Assembly: GCA_009911365.1 (NCBI GenBank)
Contig: QXXF01000002.1
Location: 62,001-126,000, forward strand
Direction of reading: 5' to 3'
DNA length: 64,000 bases
Source of the DNA: Clostridiales bacterium
GTDB lineage: Bacteria; Bacillota; Clostridia; Peptostreptococcales; Anaerovoracaceae
In this document: in pieces, positions 38,085-47,153 of the stretch
How positions within the stretch are numbered: the first letter of the stretch is position 1
How the letters are laid out: each line of letters begins with the position of its first letter
The notes under the pieces: generated by a model
What the model was told of the DNA's origin: nothing
The model's input: only the letters and a program-made list of their open reading frames with translations
Databases searched by the model: none
Position numbers and translations under genes: made by a program

Positions 38085-39773
38085 TTATTCCGCAGCTTCG
38101 CCCTCCATTTGGAAATTCACGTTTTCCAGCACTGCGTTGGCGATATTGTCACAACTGTCTCCGATCCGCTCAATGTTATGCACCACATCTGTATAAATCA
38201 CCGTGAATTCTGGAGAGCATGTTTTTTCGTAGATTCGTTTCATGTGCTGTTTTCGCAAAAATGCTTCCGTGCGATTCATTTCTTGTTCTTGGCTCTTGAC
38301 GTTCAGTGCCACTTTGTGGTTCCCTGTTTCCAAAGCCGCGATGCTGTCACGTACCATGCGGCTGGCATGGTCAAAGCATTCGTAAATCTCAGCGCACGCG
38401 GAATCTGAAAACTCATATTTATTTTTGATCTTTTCTCGTGCGAAAACCGCAATATTATCACAGTAATCCCCAATATGTTCAATGTCCGCGGCAACATGCA
38501 TCAAGCCAGAAACTTCTGCCGCCTGGTGTTCTGTGATTGTTTCGGCCAAGGCAATGGATGCCAAATAGCTGACTGTTTCCTGCTGGAGTTCGTTCACAAC
38601 GTTTTCCATTTCCAGAACCTGTTTTACTTCGTTCATATCGTTGCCTAGAAAGGCTTTTTTCGCAGAAACGATCATGCTGGCCGCGAAGCCTGCCAGTCTG
38701 GACAATTCCTTTTTCGCTAAGTGGATGGCCGCAAATGGCTGTTCCATCACATTGCGATCCAGATAAAGAGGCTCTGACGGCAGCTTGTCCGTATCTTTGC
38801 CTGATACGATTTTAGTGACGATCTTTACCAGTACTCCGATGAACGGCAGCCATAGCAGGGTGCTGATGATGTTAAAGCACATGTGCGCATTGGCGATCTG
38901 TCTGGCGATCACATGGGTCTCCAGTCCGCTTGGAGAAATGAGCCGGACGAATTCACAATACCAAGGAATGAACCAGATGAAAAGCAGTGTCCCGCTCAGA
39001 TTGAAAATCACATGGGCCGCTGCCGTCCGTTTGGCGTTCAGCGTGCCTCCAATGGAAGCTAACAGCGCAGTAATGGTGGTTCCAATGTTGCTGCCGAACA
39101 AAACAGGCAGCGCACCCTGCAGTCCAATGATGCTGCTGACGCCATCAGGTCCCGCTGTCATAGCCAGGTTCTGCAAAACAGCGATGACCGCCGAGCTGCT
39201 TTGTATCAATACGGTCATTCCTGTTCCTAACAACACCCCCAAAACCGGAATATCCTGCACCTGCATCATCAGATCCACGAAAACAGGAGAACCCGCCAAA
39301 GGCTTCATGGTTTCACCCATGATATTGATCCCAACAAAGAGCATGCCAAAGGCGAAAATCGTCTGCCCGATATTGACGATCTGCTCTTTTTTGAGAAAGA
39401 AATACAAGATAAAACCAACAACCACAAAGATCCATGCGTAATCACCGATCTCAAAAGCGATCAGCTGCGCCGTGATGGTGGTTCCGATATTGGCTCCTAA
39501 AATGATACTGATAGCCTGAGGCAACTTCATTAGACCTGCGCTGACAAACCCCAAAACCATGACCGTGGTCGCGCTGCTGCTTTGGAGCACCGCTGTACAG
39601 AGCGCGCCTGCTACGACTCCTAAGAATGGGTTTCTGGTGAGCAGAGCCAAGATTTTTTCCATCCTCTCTCCTGCTGTCTTCTGTAAACCATCGCTCATTA
39701 GGTTCATACCATAGATGAACAGAGCCAACCCGCCTAACAAAGTGGTGCCCATTTGAAAGATTTCCGCATTCAT
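38085..39773 (-). CDS. nptA: Na+/phosphate cotransporter with PhoU-like C-terminus
   Basis: 562 residues. Two repeats of the NaPi-II motif: VLQSSSATTVM near 65 and VLIQSSSAVIAV in the second half, with GANIGTT and GSNIGTTITA. About nine membrane helices to residue 320. The C-terminal part (350-562) has two PhoU-type helix bundles (LEMENVVNELQQ and HVAADIEHIGDYCDNIA, DVVHNIERIGDSCDNIA). It imports phosphate with sodium and may sense its state through the PhoU part. Controlled by the Pho-box array upstream. Confidence 0.92.
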   Translation of the reverse strand: MNAEIFQMGTTLLGGLALFIYGMNLMSDGLQKTAGERMEKILALLTRNPFLGVVAGALCTAVLQSSSATTVMVLGFVSAGLMKLPQAISIILGANIGTTITAQLIAFEIGDYAWIFVVVGFILYFFLKKEQIVNIGQTIFAFGMLFVGINIMGETMKPLAGSPVFVDLMMQVQDIPVLGVLLGTGMTVLIQSSSAVIAVLQNLAMTAGPDGVSSIIGLQGALPVLFGSNIGTTITALLASIGGTLNAKRTAAAHVIFNLSGTLLFIWFIPWYCEFVRLISPSGLETHVIARQIANAHMCFNIISTLLWLPFIGVLVKIVTKIVSGKDTDKLPSEPLYLDRNVMEQPFAAIHLAKKELSRLAGFAASMIVSAKKAFLGNDMNEVKQVLEMENVVNELQQETVSYLASIALAETITEHQAAEVSGLMHVAADIEHIGDYCDNIAVFAREKIKNKYEFSDSACAEIYECFDHASRMVRDSIAALETGNHKVALNVKSQEQEMNRTEAFLRKQHMKRIYEKTCSPEFTVIYTDVVHNIERIGDSCDNIANAVLENVNFQMEGEAAE

Positions 39774-39804
39774 GCTGATTCTCCTTTTCTCATTTTATGT
39801 CCTT

Positions 39805-39871
39805 ATTATAGCCTGACCGCGGAACATAGAAAAAGGAGCCGTGGGTTAACGGATTGTTAAGTTTATGTAAA
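39805..39871 (-). promoter_or_regulatory. PHO-box array and -10 of the Na/Pi gene
   Basis: On the minus strand three hexamers TTTACA, TTAACA, TTAACC (complements of 39866-39871, 39855-39860 and 39844-39849) repeat every 11 bp, matching PhoP direct repeats TT(A/T)ACA with 5-bp gaps. TATAAT (complement of 39805-39810) lies 33 bp downstream. The array centres about 60 bp upstream of the predicted start, typical for activation. Confidence 0.75.
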
Positions 39872-39893
39872 TTATCGCCTTTAACTAAAACAA

Positions 39894-39918
39894 GGCGATG
39901 AGACGTATCCTCATCGCC
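39894..39918 (-). terminator. Terminator of ychF
   Basis: 9-bp perfect stem GGCGATGAG / CTCATCGCC with a 7-base loop, followed on the minus strand by TTGTTTTAGTT. Confidence 0.75.
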
Positions 39919-39958
39919 ATTGCTCGATCAGCTTTTATATGCTATTTATTTTTTTCTT

Positions 39959-41053
39959 CTATACGTTGAACAAGAAGTGCATCACATCTCCATCCTGAAC
40001 CACATAGTCTTTTCCTTCTGCCCGCACCAGACCTTTTTCCTTTGCCGTAGCCAGATTGCCGCCGCACTCAATGAGCTTGTCATAGGCAATGGTTTCCGCC
40101 CGGATAAATCCTCGCTCAAAATCCGTGTGGATCTTTCCGGCGGCTCCTGGCGCTTTTGTGCCCCGCTTGATGGTCCAAGCCCGCACTTCTGGCTCGCCCG
40201 CAGTGAGGAAGGAAATCAGGTCCAAAAGATGGTAAGAAGCTTTCACCAGTTTATCCAGTCCTGATTCTTCGATGCCCAATTCCTCTAGGAACATGGCCTT
40301 TTCATCTTCTTCCAGCTCCGACATTTCCGCTTCGATTTTAGCGCAAACCACGACCACGTCAGAGCCTTCTGTTTCCGCGAATTTCCGAACGGATTCCACA
40401 TATTCGTTCCCAGATGAATCTCCTGCTTCCTCTTCTGAAACGTTTGCTGCGTAGATGACCGGTTTGTAGGACAGCAGGTCCAGACTCTTCACGAATTCCG
40501 CTTCGTCATCAGTCAGTTCCATGGCTCTGGCAGACTTGCCGCTTTCCAGAAAAGCTTCGATTTTTTTCAGCAAATCCAGTTCCTTTTGCAGGCTCTTGTC
40601 CCCCTTCAGATTCTTGGTGGTCTTTTGGATCCTGCGCTCCAGCACTTCCATGTCTGACAAAATCAGCTCCATGTTGATGGTTTCAATATCAGAAAGTGGA
40701 TTGATCTTTCCATCCACATGCACCACGTTAGGGTCTTCAAAACAGCGGACAACGTGGACAATGGCCGCGACTTCCCGGATATGGCCCAGAAACTTGTTGC
40801 CCAGGCCTTCACCTTTGGACGCGCCCTTTACCAGGCCAGCGATATCGTAAAACTCGATAGTCGTATGAATGGTTTTTTTGGAATTGTACATTTCGTGGAG
40901 GACTTTAAGGCGTTCGTCCGGGACCATCACCACGCCTACGTTGGGTTCAATGGTACAGAAGGGATAATTGGCCGCCTCCGCGCCTGCTTTGGTGATGGCA
41001 TTGAACAAGGTGCTTTTTCCTACATTTGGTAAACCTACGATTCCTAGTTTCAT
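39959..41053 (-). CDS. ychF: Ribosome-associated GTPase/ATPase YchF
   Basis: 364 residues. Obg-family P-loop protein that binds ribosomes and prefers ATP. G1 GLPNVGKST at 6-14, G3 DIAGLVKGASKGEGLGNKF, then the coiled helical domain and the C-terminal TGS domain with AWTIKRGTKAPGAAGKIH and DF.RGFI.AE. Full length. AAGGAG precedes the ATG. Confidence 0.96.
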   Translation of the reverse strand: MKLGIVGLPNVGKSTLFNAITKAGAEAANYPFCTIEPNVGVVMVPDERLKVLHEMYNSKKTIHTTIEFYDIAGLVKGASKGEGLGNKFLGHIREVAAIVHVVRCFEDPNVVHVDGKINPLSDIETINMELILSDMEVLERRIQKTTKNLKGDKSLQKELDLLKKIEAFLESGKSARAMELTDDEAEFVKSLDLLSYKPVIYAANVSEEEAGDSSGNEYVESVRKFAETEGSDVVVVCAKIEAEMSELEEDEKAMFLEELGIEESGLDKLVKASYHLLDLISFLTAGEPEVRAWTIKRGTKAPGAAGKIHTDFERGFIRAETIAYDKLIECGGNLATAKEKGLVRAEGKDYVVQDGDVMHFLFNV

Positions 41054-41515
41054 ATATTTTCACTTCTCCTTTGTTTTCAATGATTGTACGGGTTTTGTAA
41101 AAGGTCTTTACGCCATTTTTCTATTGATTCGATTGGCTTTTTCAAATTGTCGCACAGCTTGTGTCATGGATATGCACTATACCATGAATTTCCTCTAAAC
41201 ATACAATTGTAATTCATGATTCAATGAGCGCATCCTTACAGCAACGCTGTATCAATTCATTGCGTTCATTATACCATAAATATCTAGCTCTCTCAATAAT
41301 AGAGTGATAGCGGTGTTCTCACCCTCTGTAAATAACCCCTTCCAAAATCCTCCTACAGCACTTAGCAGAAAAATCTAACTCATCCACCTCAAAGGCGATG
41401 TCAATCTAGAACGGCTCATGCTGCGTCTACCTTTCCTTTGTGTTTTCTCGTTTGTCGGCAGTATTAACACCAATCGCTCCATTTTCAACGCCATTGGCAC
41501 TATTCTGATCAGTCT
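41054..41515. other. Intergenic region with hairpins, no gene seen
   Basis: 462 bp. Contains an imperfect hairpin (41224-41232 with 41261-41269) enclosing a small perfect one, ACAGC / GCTGT. No open frame with a start and ribosome site on either strand. It lies between ychF and the decayed cluster. Confidence 0.5.
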
Positions 41516-42655
41516 TTAGCTGTCTTCATCCAAGTCAGCATATTCCTTCTTTTGCAAATAATAGAACCGCTTCTGAGTTTCGATTTCCTCTCGAAGCTGT
41601 TCTTCCGATGGAAGACACGTTTTGTACTTGGACGCAAACAGCTGTTCATGTCCATGCAAAACGGAATATTTAGCAATATCTTCATCTGTGTCGGAGCATA
41701 AAATAATTCCCAGTGTAGGATTGTCACCATCATTCCGCTTCATCTCATCATACATACGGATATACATATCCATTTGTCCGACATCCTGATGCGTGATTTT
41801 TGTCGTTTTCAAATCAATCAGGACAAAGCATTTCAGAATGTAATTATAAAAAACAAGGTCAATATAATAATCCTCTTTTTCAGTGCGAATATGCTGTTGC
41901 CTTGCAACAAAGGCATATCCTTTTCCCATCTCCATGAGGAAATTCTGAATATGCGTAATAATTCGTTGCTCCAGCTCGCCTTCTGTAAAGTCTATGTTGG
42001 AAGCCAGACCGAGAAATTCCGCTATGACTGGGTTCTTGATAAATTCCAGCTTGTCCGCCTGATAGGAATCAGTCAGTTCTCTCATCACTTCTTCAACAGG
42101 TTCCGTGTTTTGAGACATCAACATTCAGTAATAATATTGCGAAGAAACATTCCGTTGCAAAGTACGAACTGACCATGCCTGTTCCTGGGCTTCTTTTGCA
42201 TACCAAGCCCGTGCTTCCGGTGATGTTTCCTGAAGCAAAATTCTATAATGCGTCCATGACAGTGGACGACCAGACTTTGGACTCAGTGAGTCCAAAATTT
42301 GAGGAAACTCCTGATGAAATTTCACATATTTGTACAGACTGCTAAAATCGAATCCCTTTCCATATTTTTCTTTCAATTCAGCAGATAGCTTTTTCATGGT
42401 TTTTTCCCGTAGTCAGCTTTTCCACTTTCATTCAAGCACGCCATAGCAATCCGCAATCAACCAGTTTCTTTGTACCAGAATCGTATCGACAGCCGCATAA
42501 GCACTCCTCTGTGCGCTTTCTACGATTTCGCAGGTGTCAGCAAATAAATCCCCCGTTTCGCAATAAGCAATCATACTCCTATTGGCTTTTGGACTCACTG
42601 AATCCAAAAGCGCTTTTTCTCCTCCTGTACAAGTTTTTTTCGTTTTCTGATCCAT
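41516..42655 (-). pseudogene. Broken DUF1016/PDDEXK nuclease (YhcG family)
   Basis: Three frames read together as one YhcG-type protein. Part 1 (from 42655) has EIVESAQRSAYAAVDTILVQ then RNWLI, the family N-terminus, then shifts frame. The continuing text RIAMACLNES...ADYGKK lies in another frame and shifts back at a run of six A (seven needed) before MKKLS. Part 2 (42397-42125) has EKYGKGFDFSSLYKYVKF and ends ..SSQYYY with TGA where the family has a codon (commonly CGA). Part 3 (42124-41516), same frame, continues with DKLEFIKNPVIAEFLGL and the nuclease core (YYIDLVFYNYILKCFVLIDLK in two parts) with Asp and Lys. Two frameshifts and one nonsense change make a functional product unlikely, though part 3 alone is long. 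Confidence 0.85.
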
Positions 42656-42662
42656 TGCTTAC

Positions 42663-42857
42663 CTACCTTTTTTCCTTTATTTTAGCCAAAACATCCTGGA
42701 AAATCGCATAGTTCTTCTGCACGCCATCGTCCAGGTCGATGGCGATCATCTTACTTGCCAGATGATGTATCTTTTCCTCGTAGGTATGGAGCTCCGTATC
42801 CTGTGCTTGTAAGGTTGTCAGTTACTTGTTCAGCTTCACACGCTCCTCATATGTTAT
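42663..42857 (-). pseudogene. C-terminal fragment of a PglX-like (BREX) DNA methylase
   Basis: Read directly on the minus strand. TYEERVKLNK, then a TAA (42822-42824), then LTTLQAQDTELHTYEEKIHH followed by LASKMIAIDLDDGVQKNYAIFQDVLAKI and a stop. The pattern YDEKL.HLA...I.IDLDDGVKVNY.KF.D.LA.I is the end of adenine methylases of the PglX type and close relatives. There is no start or catalytic domain, so this is a relic. It abuts the broken YhcG gene. Family given from memory. Confidence 0.6.
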
Positions 42858-42913
42858 TTACTATTTTTACTTTGGGCACACCTTAAAACTTTGTCTATTC
42901 CAAACTATTTCTT

Positions 42914-43240
42914 TTACACTCGTGTCCACAGCAGCATATTGTCCTCAAACTTGGCTTCCACTTTGCCCATATCTTTCAGCCACGCAAGATAGGAACGAAC
43001 CGTGCTTCCTACCAGCGCGTACTGCTCAAAGGTCATAATCAGGCCACAGCTGGAAAACAGTTTTCGCAAAAGCTCTTCAAAACAGATGGGCTCCGCGCAA
43101 AGCTCTAGAATCAAGTCTGCGGCTTCCCACACTTTGTCGATGTTGTACTGGGCCAAAGGGGCGATATGTTCTGTTGCCGCCGCATGAGCAGGAACAAACA
43201 TCTGCGCTTTTAAGGATTTGACAGCTTCCAAAGTTTGCAA
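42914..43240 (-). pseudogene. C-terminal fragment of an MBL-fold hydrolase
   Basis: About 108 residues. LETVK-like start, then QMFVPAHAAATEHIAPLAQY, which holds the late His of the metallo-beta-lactamase fold, followed by a winged-helix-like tail (MTFEQYALVGSTVRSYLAWLKDMG). The HxHxDH part is missing and no ATG is present; the frame runs back to 43283 through the upstream terminator. A truncated relic is most likely. Bases 42858-42913 hold nothing. Confidence 0.65.
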
Positions 43241-43265
43241 ATATGATGTAGCGCCTCCTTTTGTT

Positions 43266-43306
43266 AAAAAATAGATGGAGCCGGGAAAACAGAACGCTCC
43301 CCGGCT
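43266..43306 (-). terminator. Terminator of the flavoprotein gene
   Basis: AGCCGGG / CCCGGCT arms (43279-43285 with 43300-43306), followed on the minus strand within ten bases by six T. It lies 27 bp after the flavoprotein stop. Confidence 0.75.
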
Positions 43307-43332
43307 GATCTCGATTCTTTCACGCCCTTATG

Positions 43333-43869
43333 CTAAAAGGCTTTCCACAGTTCTCCGATCTCTTTGATGGTTTCCCCGGAGTTCGCGAGGTCATCAACTG
43401 CCGCTGCCGTGTACGTCTTGGAGAACGCCATTTCCCATCCCAAATAATCACAGATGCATGCAAATTGCTTTGGAATGAGCTCATATTGCGGATCGTCCTG
43501 TCCCGCTTCACCGATCACCAAAACGCCCACCTTTTTCTTCAAATCTTTCAGCCGTTTGCTCCGGGAATAGAATTTGTCAATGATCACTTTCAGCTGTGCG
43601 GTCATGCCCCACCAGTACACAGGTGTCGCAAACACGATAATGTCCGCTGCTAAAACCGCGTCCACCACATCATTGGTGTCATCCTCAAACACGCAGTGAC
43701 CATCGCTGTCACAAAGATCGCAGGCCATGCATGGACTAACGCTCACATCCGCTGCCATCACCTCTTGAATCTCAAGATCCCCTATGTTTTCCATGCCTTT
43801 TTTTAATGCGTCCAGCGCCGCACAAGTGTTGCCTTTTCTTGGACTTCCGTTGAATAATAATGCTTTCAT
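43333..43869 (-). CDS. Flavodoxin-like NAD(P)H-dependent FMN reductase
   Basis: 178 residues, good GGGAGG site. Start MKALLFNGSPRKGNT is the FMN phosphate loop. SPCMACDLCDSDGHC has four Cys in the pattern of iron-sulfur flavoproteins (CxxCxxC..C). FATPVYWWGMTAQLK is the flavin-contacting loop. Likely a cytoplasmic electron-transfer flavoprotein with an Fe-S cluster. It may be co-transcribed with the ureohydrolase gene upstream. Confidence 0.85.
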   Translation of the reverse strand: MKALLFNGSPRKGNTCAALDALKKGMENIGDLEIQEVMAADVSVSPCMACDLCDSDGHCVFEDDTNDVVDAVLAADIIVFATPVYWWGMTAQLKVIIDKFYSRSKRLKDLKKKVGVLVIGEAGQDDPQYELIPKQFACICDYLGWEMAFSKTYTAAAVDDLANSGETIKEIGELWKAF

Positions 43870-43930
43870 AAAACCGCCTCCCTGTTCTCAATAATGTTTG
43901 TCAGCTTGTACATACAATCGTCCTTTATGT

Positions 43931-44854
43931 TTATCGATCCGCAAGTTTTGCGAAAACTTCATAGATCACCTTTACGGCTGCCCAAGAAGTGATTTGGTTT
44001 TCTGTATCAAGGGGCGGAGCCACTTCCACAATATCCATGGCCCGAACCGGTGTCCGTTCCATCAATGCATTGATAATGTACATCAGCTCTCGGGTGGATA
44101 TTCCGCCTCCTTCCGGTGTTCCAGTGCCTGGTGCGAAGGCTGGATCCAACACATCGATATCAAGAGTGATATACACCATGTCATATCCCTGAAATTTCTC
44201 AACTAACCGATTTGCCGCCGCTTCATAGCCTTCCCGAAAAATATCATAAGCCTTGATGACAGTCAATTCTGGGTGATCCGCATAATACTGGATCTCTTCT
44301 TTTTCATAAGAACGGATGCCCACCTGCGCTAAATCGGCAGGCGCAATGACATCCTCCACCACTCTTCTCAATGGACACGCATGGGACCATTTGCTCCCTT
44401 CGTATTCATCGCACAAATCAGGATGAGAATCAAAATGCGCCACACCGATCTTTTTTCCTTTATAATATCTGCCGATCGCTCTGCTGAGCGGGATCGTGAC
44501 TGAATGGTCGCCGCCTAAAAATACGCAAAAGCTGCCTGTTTTCAGCAGATCGTACGCCGCCTGCTCCACTTGCCTGTAATAGGCTTCCCAATCCAGACTA
44601 AAAGGGACGTCCCCTGCGTCGAATACTCGCAAGGTGTCAAAAAAATCACCGGTTATATTCACCGGCGGCAGCACCTCTGAACATTTCCGAATCTGTTCAG
44701 GCCCTTGCGCCGCACCCTTGCCAACGCTTGCCGCACCATCAAATCCGACCCCCATCACACATACGTCTGCTTTGCTTTTGTCGCTTACCGCAATTTCTCT
44801 CCATGGTTCCATTGTCTCTCTATGTAGGAAGTAATCTTCCTTTCTCCTTTCCAT
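43931..44854 (-). CDS. Agmatinase/arginase-family ureohydrolase
   Basis: 308 residues from the ATG at 44854. The frame is open to a GTG at 44890, and an ATG at 44812 is also possible; no start has a strong ribosome site. Removes urea from a guanidino compound. Mn ligands visible: GGDHSVTIPL, VAHFDSHPDL (D-x-H-x-D) and LDIDVLDPAFAPGTGTPE. Spacing and GTGTPE.GG favour agmatinase or formiminoglutamase over arginase. It follows the alpha/beta hydrolase gene closely. Confidence 0.85.
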   Translation of the reverse strand: MERRKEDYFLHRETMEPWREIAVSDKSKADVCVMGVGFDGAASVGKGAAQGPEQIRKCSEVLPPVNITGDFFDTLRVFDAGDVPFSLDWEAYYRQVEQAAYDLLKTGSFCVFLGGDHSVTIPLSRAIGRYYKGKKIGVAHFDSHPDLCDEYEGSKWSHACPLRRVVEDVIAPADLAQVGIRSYEKEEIQYYADHPELTVIKAYDIFREGYEAAANRLVEKFQGYDMVYITLDIDVLDPAFAPGTGTPEGGGISTRELMYIINALMERTPVRAMDIVEVAPPLDTENQITSWAAVKVIYEVFAKLADR

Positions 44855-44864
44855 TGATTTGCTG

Positions 44865-45635
44865 TCATTGCCATCTGGTGCCTGCGGCACCTAATTTAAA
44901 AAACTTCACTGCCAAAGCCAGCACCTGCTCTGGCATCCCTGGCCGGGACAATTGATGATCGCCGCCTTCTAGTATGGTGAATCCCGCGCCTTTCAGATCC
45001 GCGAAACGCCGGGCGGCTTCAAAGGACGCAGCTTCATCCTCGGTCCCATGGACCATATGAAGCTCCGCGGTCCCCGGCTGATACGCTTCAAACACATTGT
45101 TCGCGTCCAGGCCGTCAAAGAGCCGCTGGGTCAGCTTTAAAGGCTGCGTGCCATCCTCTTCTTCCATAATGTAGCCCTGCTGCTCCAAGAGTTTTTTCCC
45201 TGCCGCTGTTCGATTGGCCAGAAGTTCAGGCATTTCTACCGCAGCACTGCGCAGGAAGGCTTTTTTTCCACCTGCCTTTCCAGATGCTAAATAAAGAAGC
45301 GTCATATAGGCTCCAAAACTCGAGCCAAAATAGCCAATTTTCCCTTTTGGTACCAGGCGCTTCAAGGCTTCTTCCGCAGAAGCCATATCAGCGAGGCAGT
45401 TTTCCAGGGTGAAAAAGTCACCGTCCACAGGACTTTTTCCGTGGGCCGGAAAATCAAAAGCAAGCGCGGCGATCCCTTTCTTAGGAAGCTCTTCTGTGAG
45501 CATAGCCGCAGTAAAGCCATCCTTGCTGCTGCCAAACCCATGCATGATCAAGACTGCTCTTTCCTCCCTGCCCGTGGCTCCATATCCGCAAGGGATCTTG
45601 TAGCCGTTTTTTCCTGGGATCATGATGTTTTCCAT
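44865..45635 (-). CDS. Alpha/beta hydrolase (serine aminopeptidase-like)
   Basis: 256 residues, AAGGAGG site. VLIMHGFGSSKDG oxyanion region, ALAFDFPAHGKSP, nucleophile GYFGSSFGAYM, acid in HGTEDE and His in EGGDHQLS. Hydrolase_4-type fold; esterase, lysophospholipase or peptidase activity possible. Cytoplasmic. Tail end overlaps the open frame of the ureohydrolase gene. Confidence 0.8.
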   Translation of the reverse strand: MENIMIPGKNGYKIPCGYGATGREERAVLIMHGFGSSKDGFTAAMLTEELPKKGIAALAFDFPAHGKSPVDGDFFTLENCLADMASAEEALKRLVPKGKIGYFGSSFGAYMTLLYLASGKAGGKKAFLRSAAVEMPELLANRTAAGKKLLEQQGYIMEEEDGTQPLKLTQRLFDGLDANNVFEAYQPGTAELHMVHGTEDEAASFEAARRFADLKGAGFTILEGGDHQLSRPGMPEQVLALAVKFFKLGAAGTRWQ

Positions 45636-45729
45636 AAATTTGTTCCTCCTTTTTCAGTCAGGCGTTCTGTTCTCACGTTTCGCGAATAGGATAAACGTTC
45701 TGTTTTGATTGCCGGTGACCGTGAAAACT

Positions 45730-46167
45730 TTAAAACGATTTCTTCATGATGCTTGGAAAACAAGTGATGCCAAAATCCTCGCAGCTTTGACATCTGGAAA
45801 TGTCCGGAGCCGTTTCACGCTGAACTTCTGTCCAATCGAATTTTTTGTAAAACTCTGGCACCTTTCCTACCAGCCACATCTCCTTCGCGCCCAGCGATTT
45901 GGCCTCGTCTTCCACGATCCGCAAAAGTGCTTTGCCCATCCCGGTCCCTCGAAACGCTTCTGTCACTGCCAGGTCCCCCAAGACATAGCAGCCGTCCCGC
46001 TTCTGCAAAGTCGCTGCCGCCAAAAGCTCTTTTGTGCCCTCGTCTTCACATTTCCAGTTTTTCAGCGTGCCTTCCGGGGCTGTTTCACTTACTTCTATCT
46101 CTAGCCCGTTTTCCTGATAAAATGCTGAAAGCCGCCTGTAATCATTTGTTTCTTTGATTTTTTTCAT
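45730..46167 (-). CDS. GNAT-family acetyltransferase
   Basis: 145 residues. The acetyl-CoA site is in DLAVTEAFRGTGMGKALL (V..... RGTGMG). The C-terminus has three Cys within SRCQSCEDFGITCF, unusual for GNATs and possibly metal or thiol related. Starts within a 4-base overlap of the GNAT gene before it. Confidence 0.8.
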   Translation of the reverse strand: MKKIKETNDYRRLSAFYQENGLEIEVSETAPEGTLKNWKCEDEGTKELLAAATLQKRDGCYVLGDLAVTEAFRGTGMGKALLRIVEDEAKSLGAKEMWLVGKVPEFYKKFDWTEVQRETAPDISRCQSCEDFGITCFPSIMKKSF

Positions 46168-46676
46168 TGCGATTCCTGCTCCCTCCTGGTTTTGGCTGTG
46201 GCTCTTTTTTCCATAATATGATAGCAGAGGAAGTCTCCGTTTTCCGTCTCGATCCGCTCGTAGGACACAAATGAATAGCCTCGCTTCAAGTACATGGCCT
46301 CTGCTGGAAAGGACGCATCCACATGGACCGTTTCATGGTTTTCAAAAATTTTTTCTTCCAGCAGATCCATCAGCTGGCTTCCATAACCTTTGTTTTGATG
46401 CTCTGGCAAAACAAACAACCGACAGATTTCATTCCTGCGAACGCTTCCTGTTGCCACTGTAACCCCCTGCGCCACGGCCAGATAGATTTCTTCTTTTAAA
46501 AGTGCTTCTTTGATTTGTTTTTCAGCGTGTAGATCCAGAAAAAATTCCACTGCGCCAGCTGGGTAATAATGAGGATATATTGCTTTTATGGTTTCTTTTA
46601 CAATTGTCTCTACCAAAGCGGCACTGGCTGCTGGCTCCAATTTGATCGTCTTTTGTGAACCTTCACTGATCGCCAT
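46164..46676 (-). CDS. GNAT-family acetyltransferase
   Basis: 170 residues. Acetyl-CoA site CRLFVLPEHQNKGYGSQLMD, then VHVDASFPAEAMYLKRGY, the usual C-terminal half of the fold. Good AAGGAG site. Substrate unknown. Translationally coupled with the downstream GNAT. Confidence 0.82.
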   Translation of the reverse strand: MAISEGSQKTIKLEPAASAALVETIVKETIKAIYPHYYPAGAVEFFLDLHAEKQIKEALLKEEIYLAVAQGVTVATGSVRRNEICRLFVLPEHQNKGYGSQLMDLLEEKIFENHETVHVDASFPAEAMYLKRGYSFVSYERIETENGDFLCYHIMEKRATAKTRREQESQ

Positions 46677-46703
46677 ATTTTGATCTCCTTCTCAAAATAC
46701 CTC

Positions 46704-46728
46704 TTGACTTGGACCATGGTCTAAGGCT
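46704..46728. promoter_or_regulatory. MerR-type dyad with -35 hexamer
   Basis: TTGACT followed by a palindrome TGGACCATGGTCTA and AAGG resembles operators of MerR-family activators (long 19-bp spacer). No good -10 and no MerR gene follow on the plus strand, so it may be an orphan operator. Confidence 0.3.
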
Positions 46729-46887
46729 TCAGGTCTTAATGGCAGCAGCTGACGCTCCTGTCAGACGTTAACCACTAATATCTTTATTTTATCAAACATG
46801 AAGGAAAAAGAAAATGGAAAAAACAAGATTCGCATGTGGAATGGAATATTTACGGGAAATTGATGGAAACGGCGGTGAAACAGCCTT

Positions 46888-47094
46888 CCTTTGCGGGTTT
46901 AAATCCACCTTTTTGGAATTTAGTACCGCTTTGTTAGAGAAGGAAGCGGGTTCAAATGCCCTCTTTCTTTGTTTAGTACCGCCGCCACAAACAAAAAGGC
47001 GAGTTCATATTCAGTTTTTCTCGATTTAAGCCCGCCGTCTCGAACTCGCCAAGTGGGTTCAATAAAAGAAAAGCACAGTTTTAAACCCGCAAGG
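46888..47094. repeat. 207-bp element bounded by inverted repeats, with internal hairpin repeats
   Basis: The ends CCTTTGCGGGTTTAAA (46888-46903) and TTTAAACCCGCAAGG (47080-47094) are inverted copies. Inside, GCGGGTT(T/C)AAAT and TTTAGTACCGC each occur twice about 54 bp apart, and GGCGAGTTC / GAACTCGCC form another pair. Short ORFs here lack coding features. Resembles a MITE or a structured dispersed repeat. Confidence 0.55.
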
Positions 47095-47153
47095 AATTCC
47101 AGTGCCACATTTTCTGCGAATACTGATTATAATGGCAATAGTAGGTTGGGAGC

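Noticed and set aside
38785-39441. 218-codon plus-strand ORF
   Set aside because: Antisense to the Na/Pi cotransporter gene; no start signal.
46814-47029. 71-codon plus-strand ORF with a good-looking start
   Set aside because: Lies within the inverted-repeat element; composition follows the repeats rather than a protein.
46888-47094. Integron attC sites
   Set aside because: GTT/AAC-type core sites are not present in attC order and no integrase or cassette genes are near; a MITE-like repeat is simpler.
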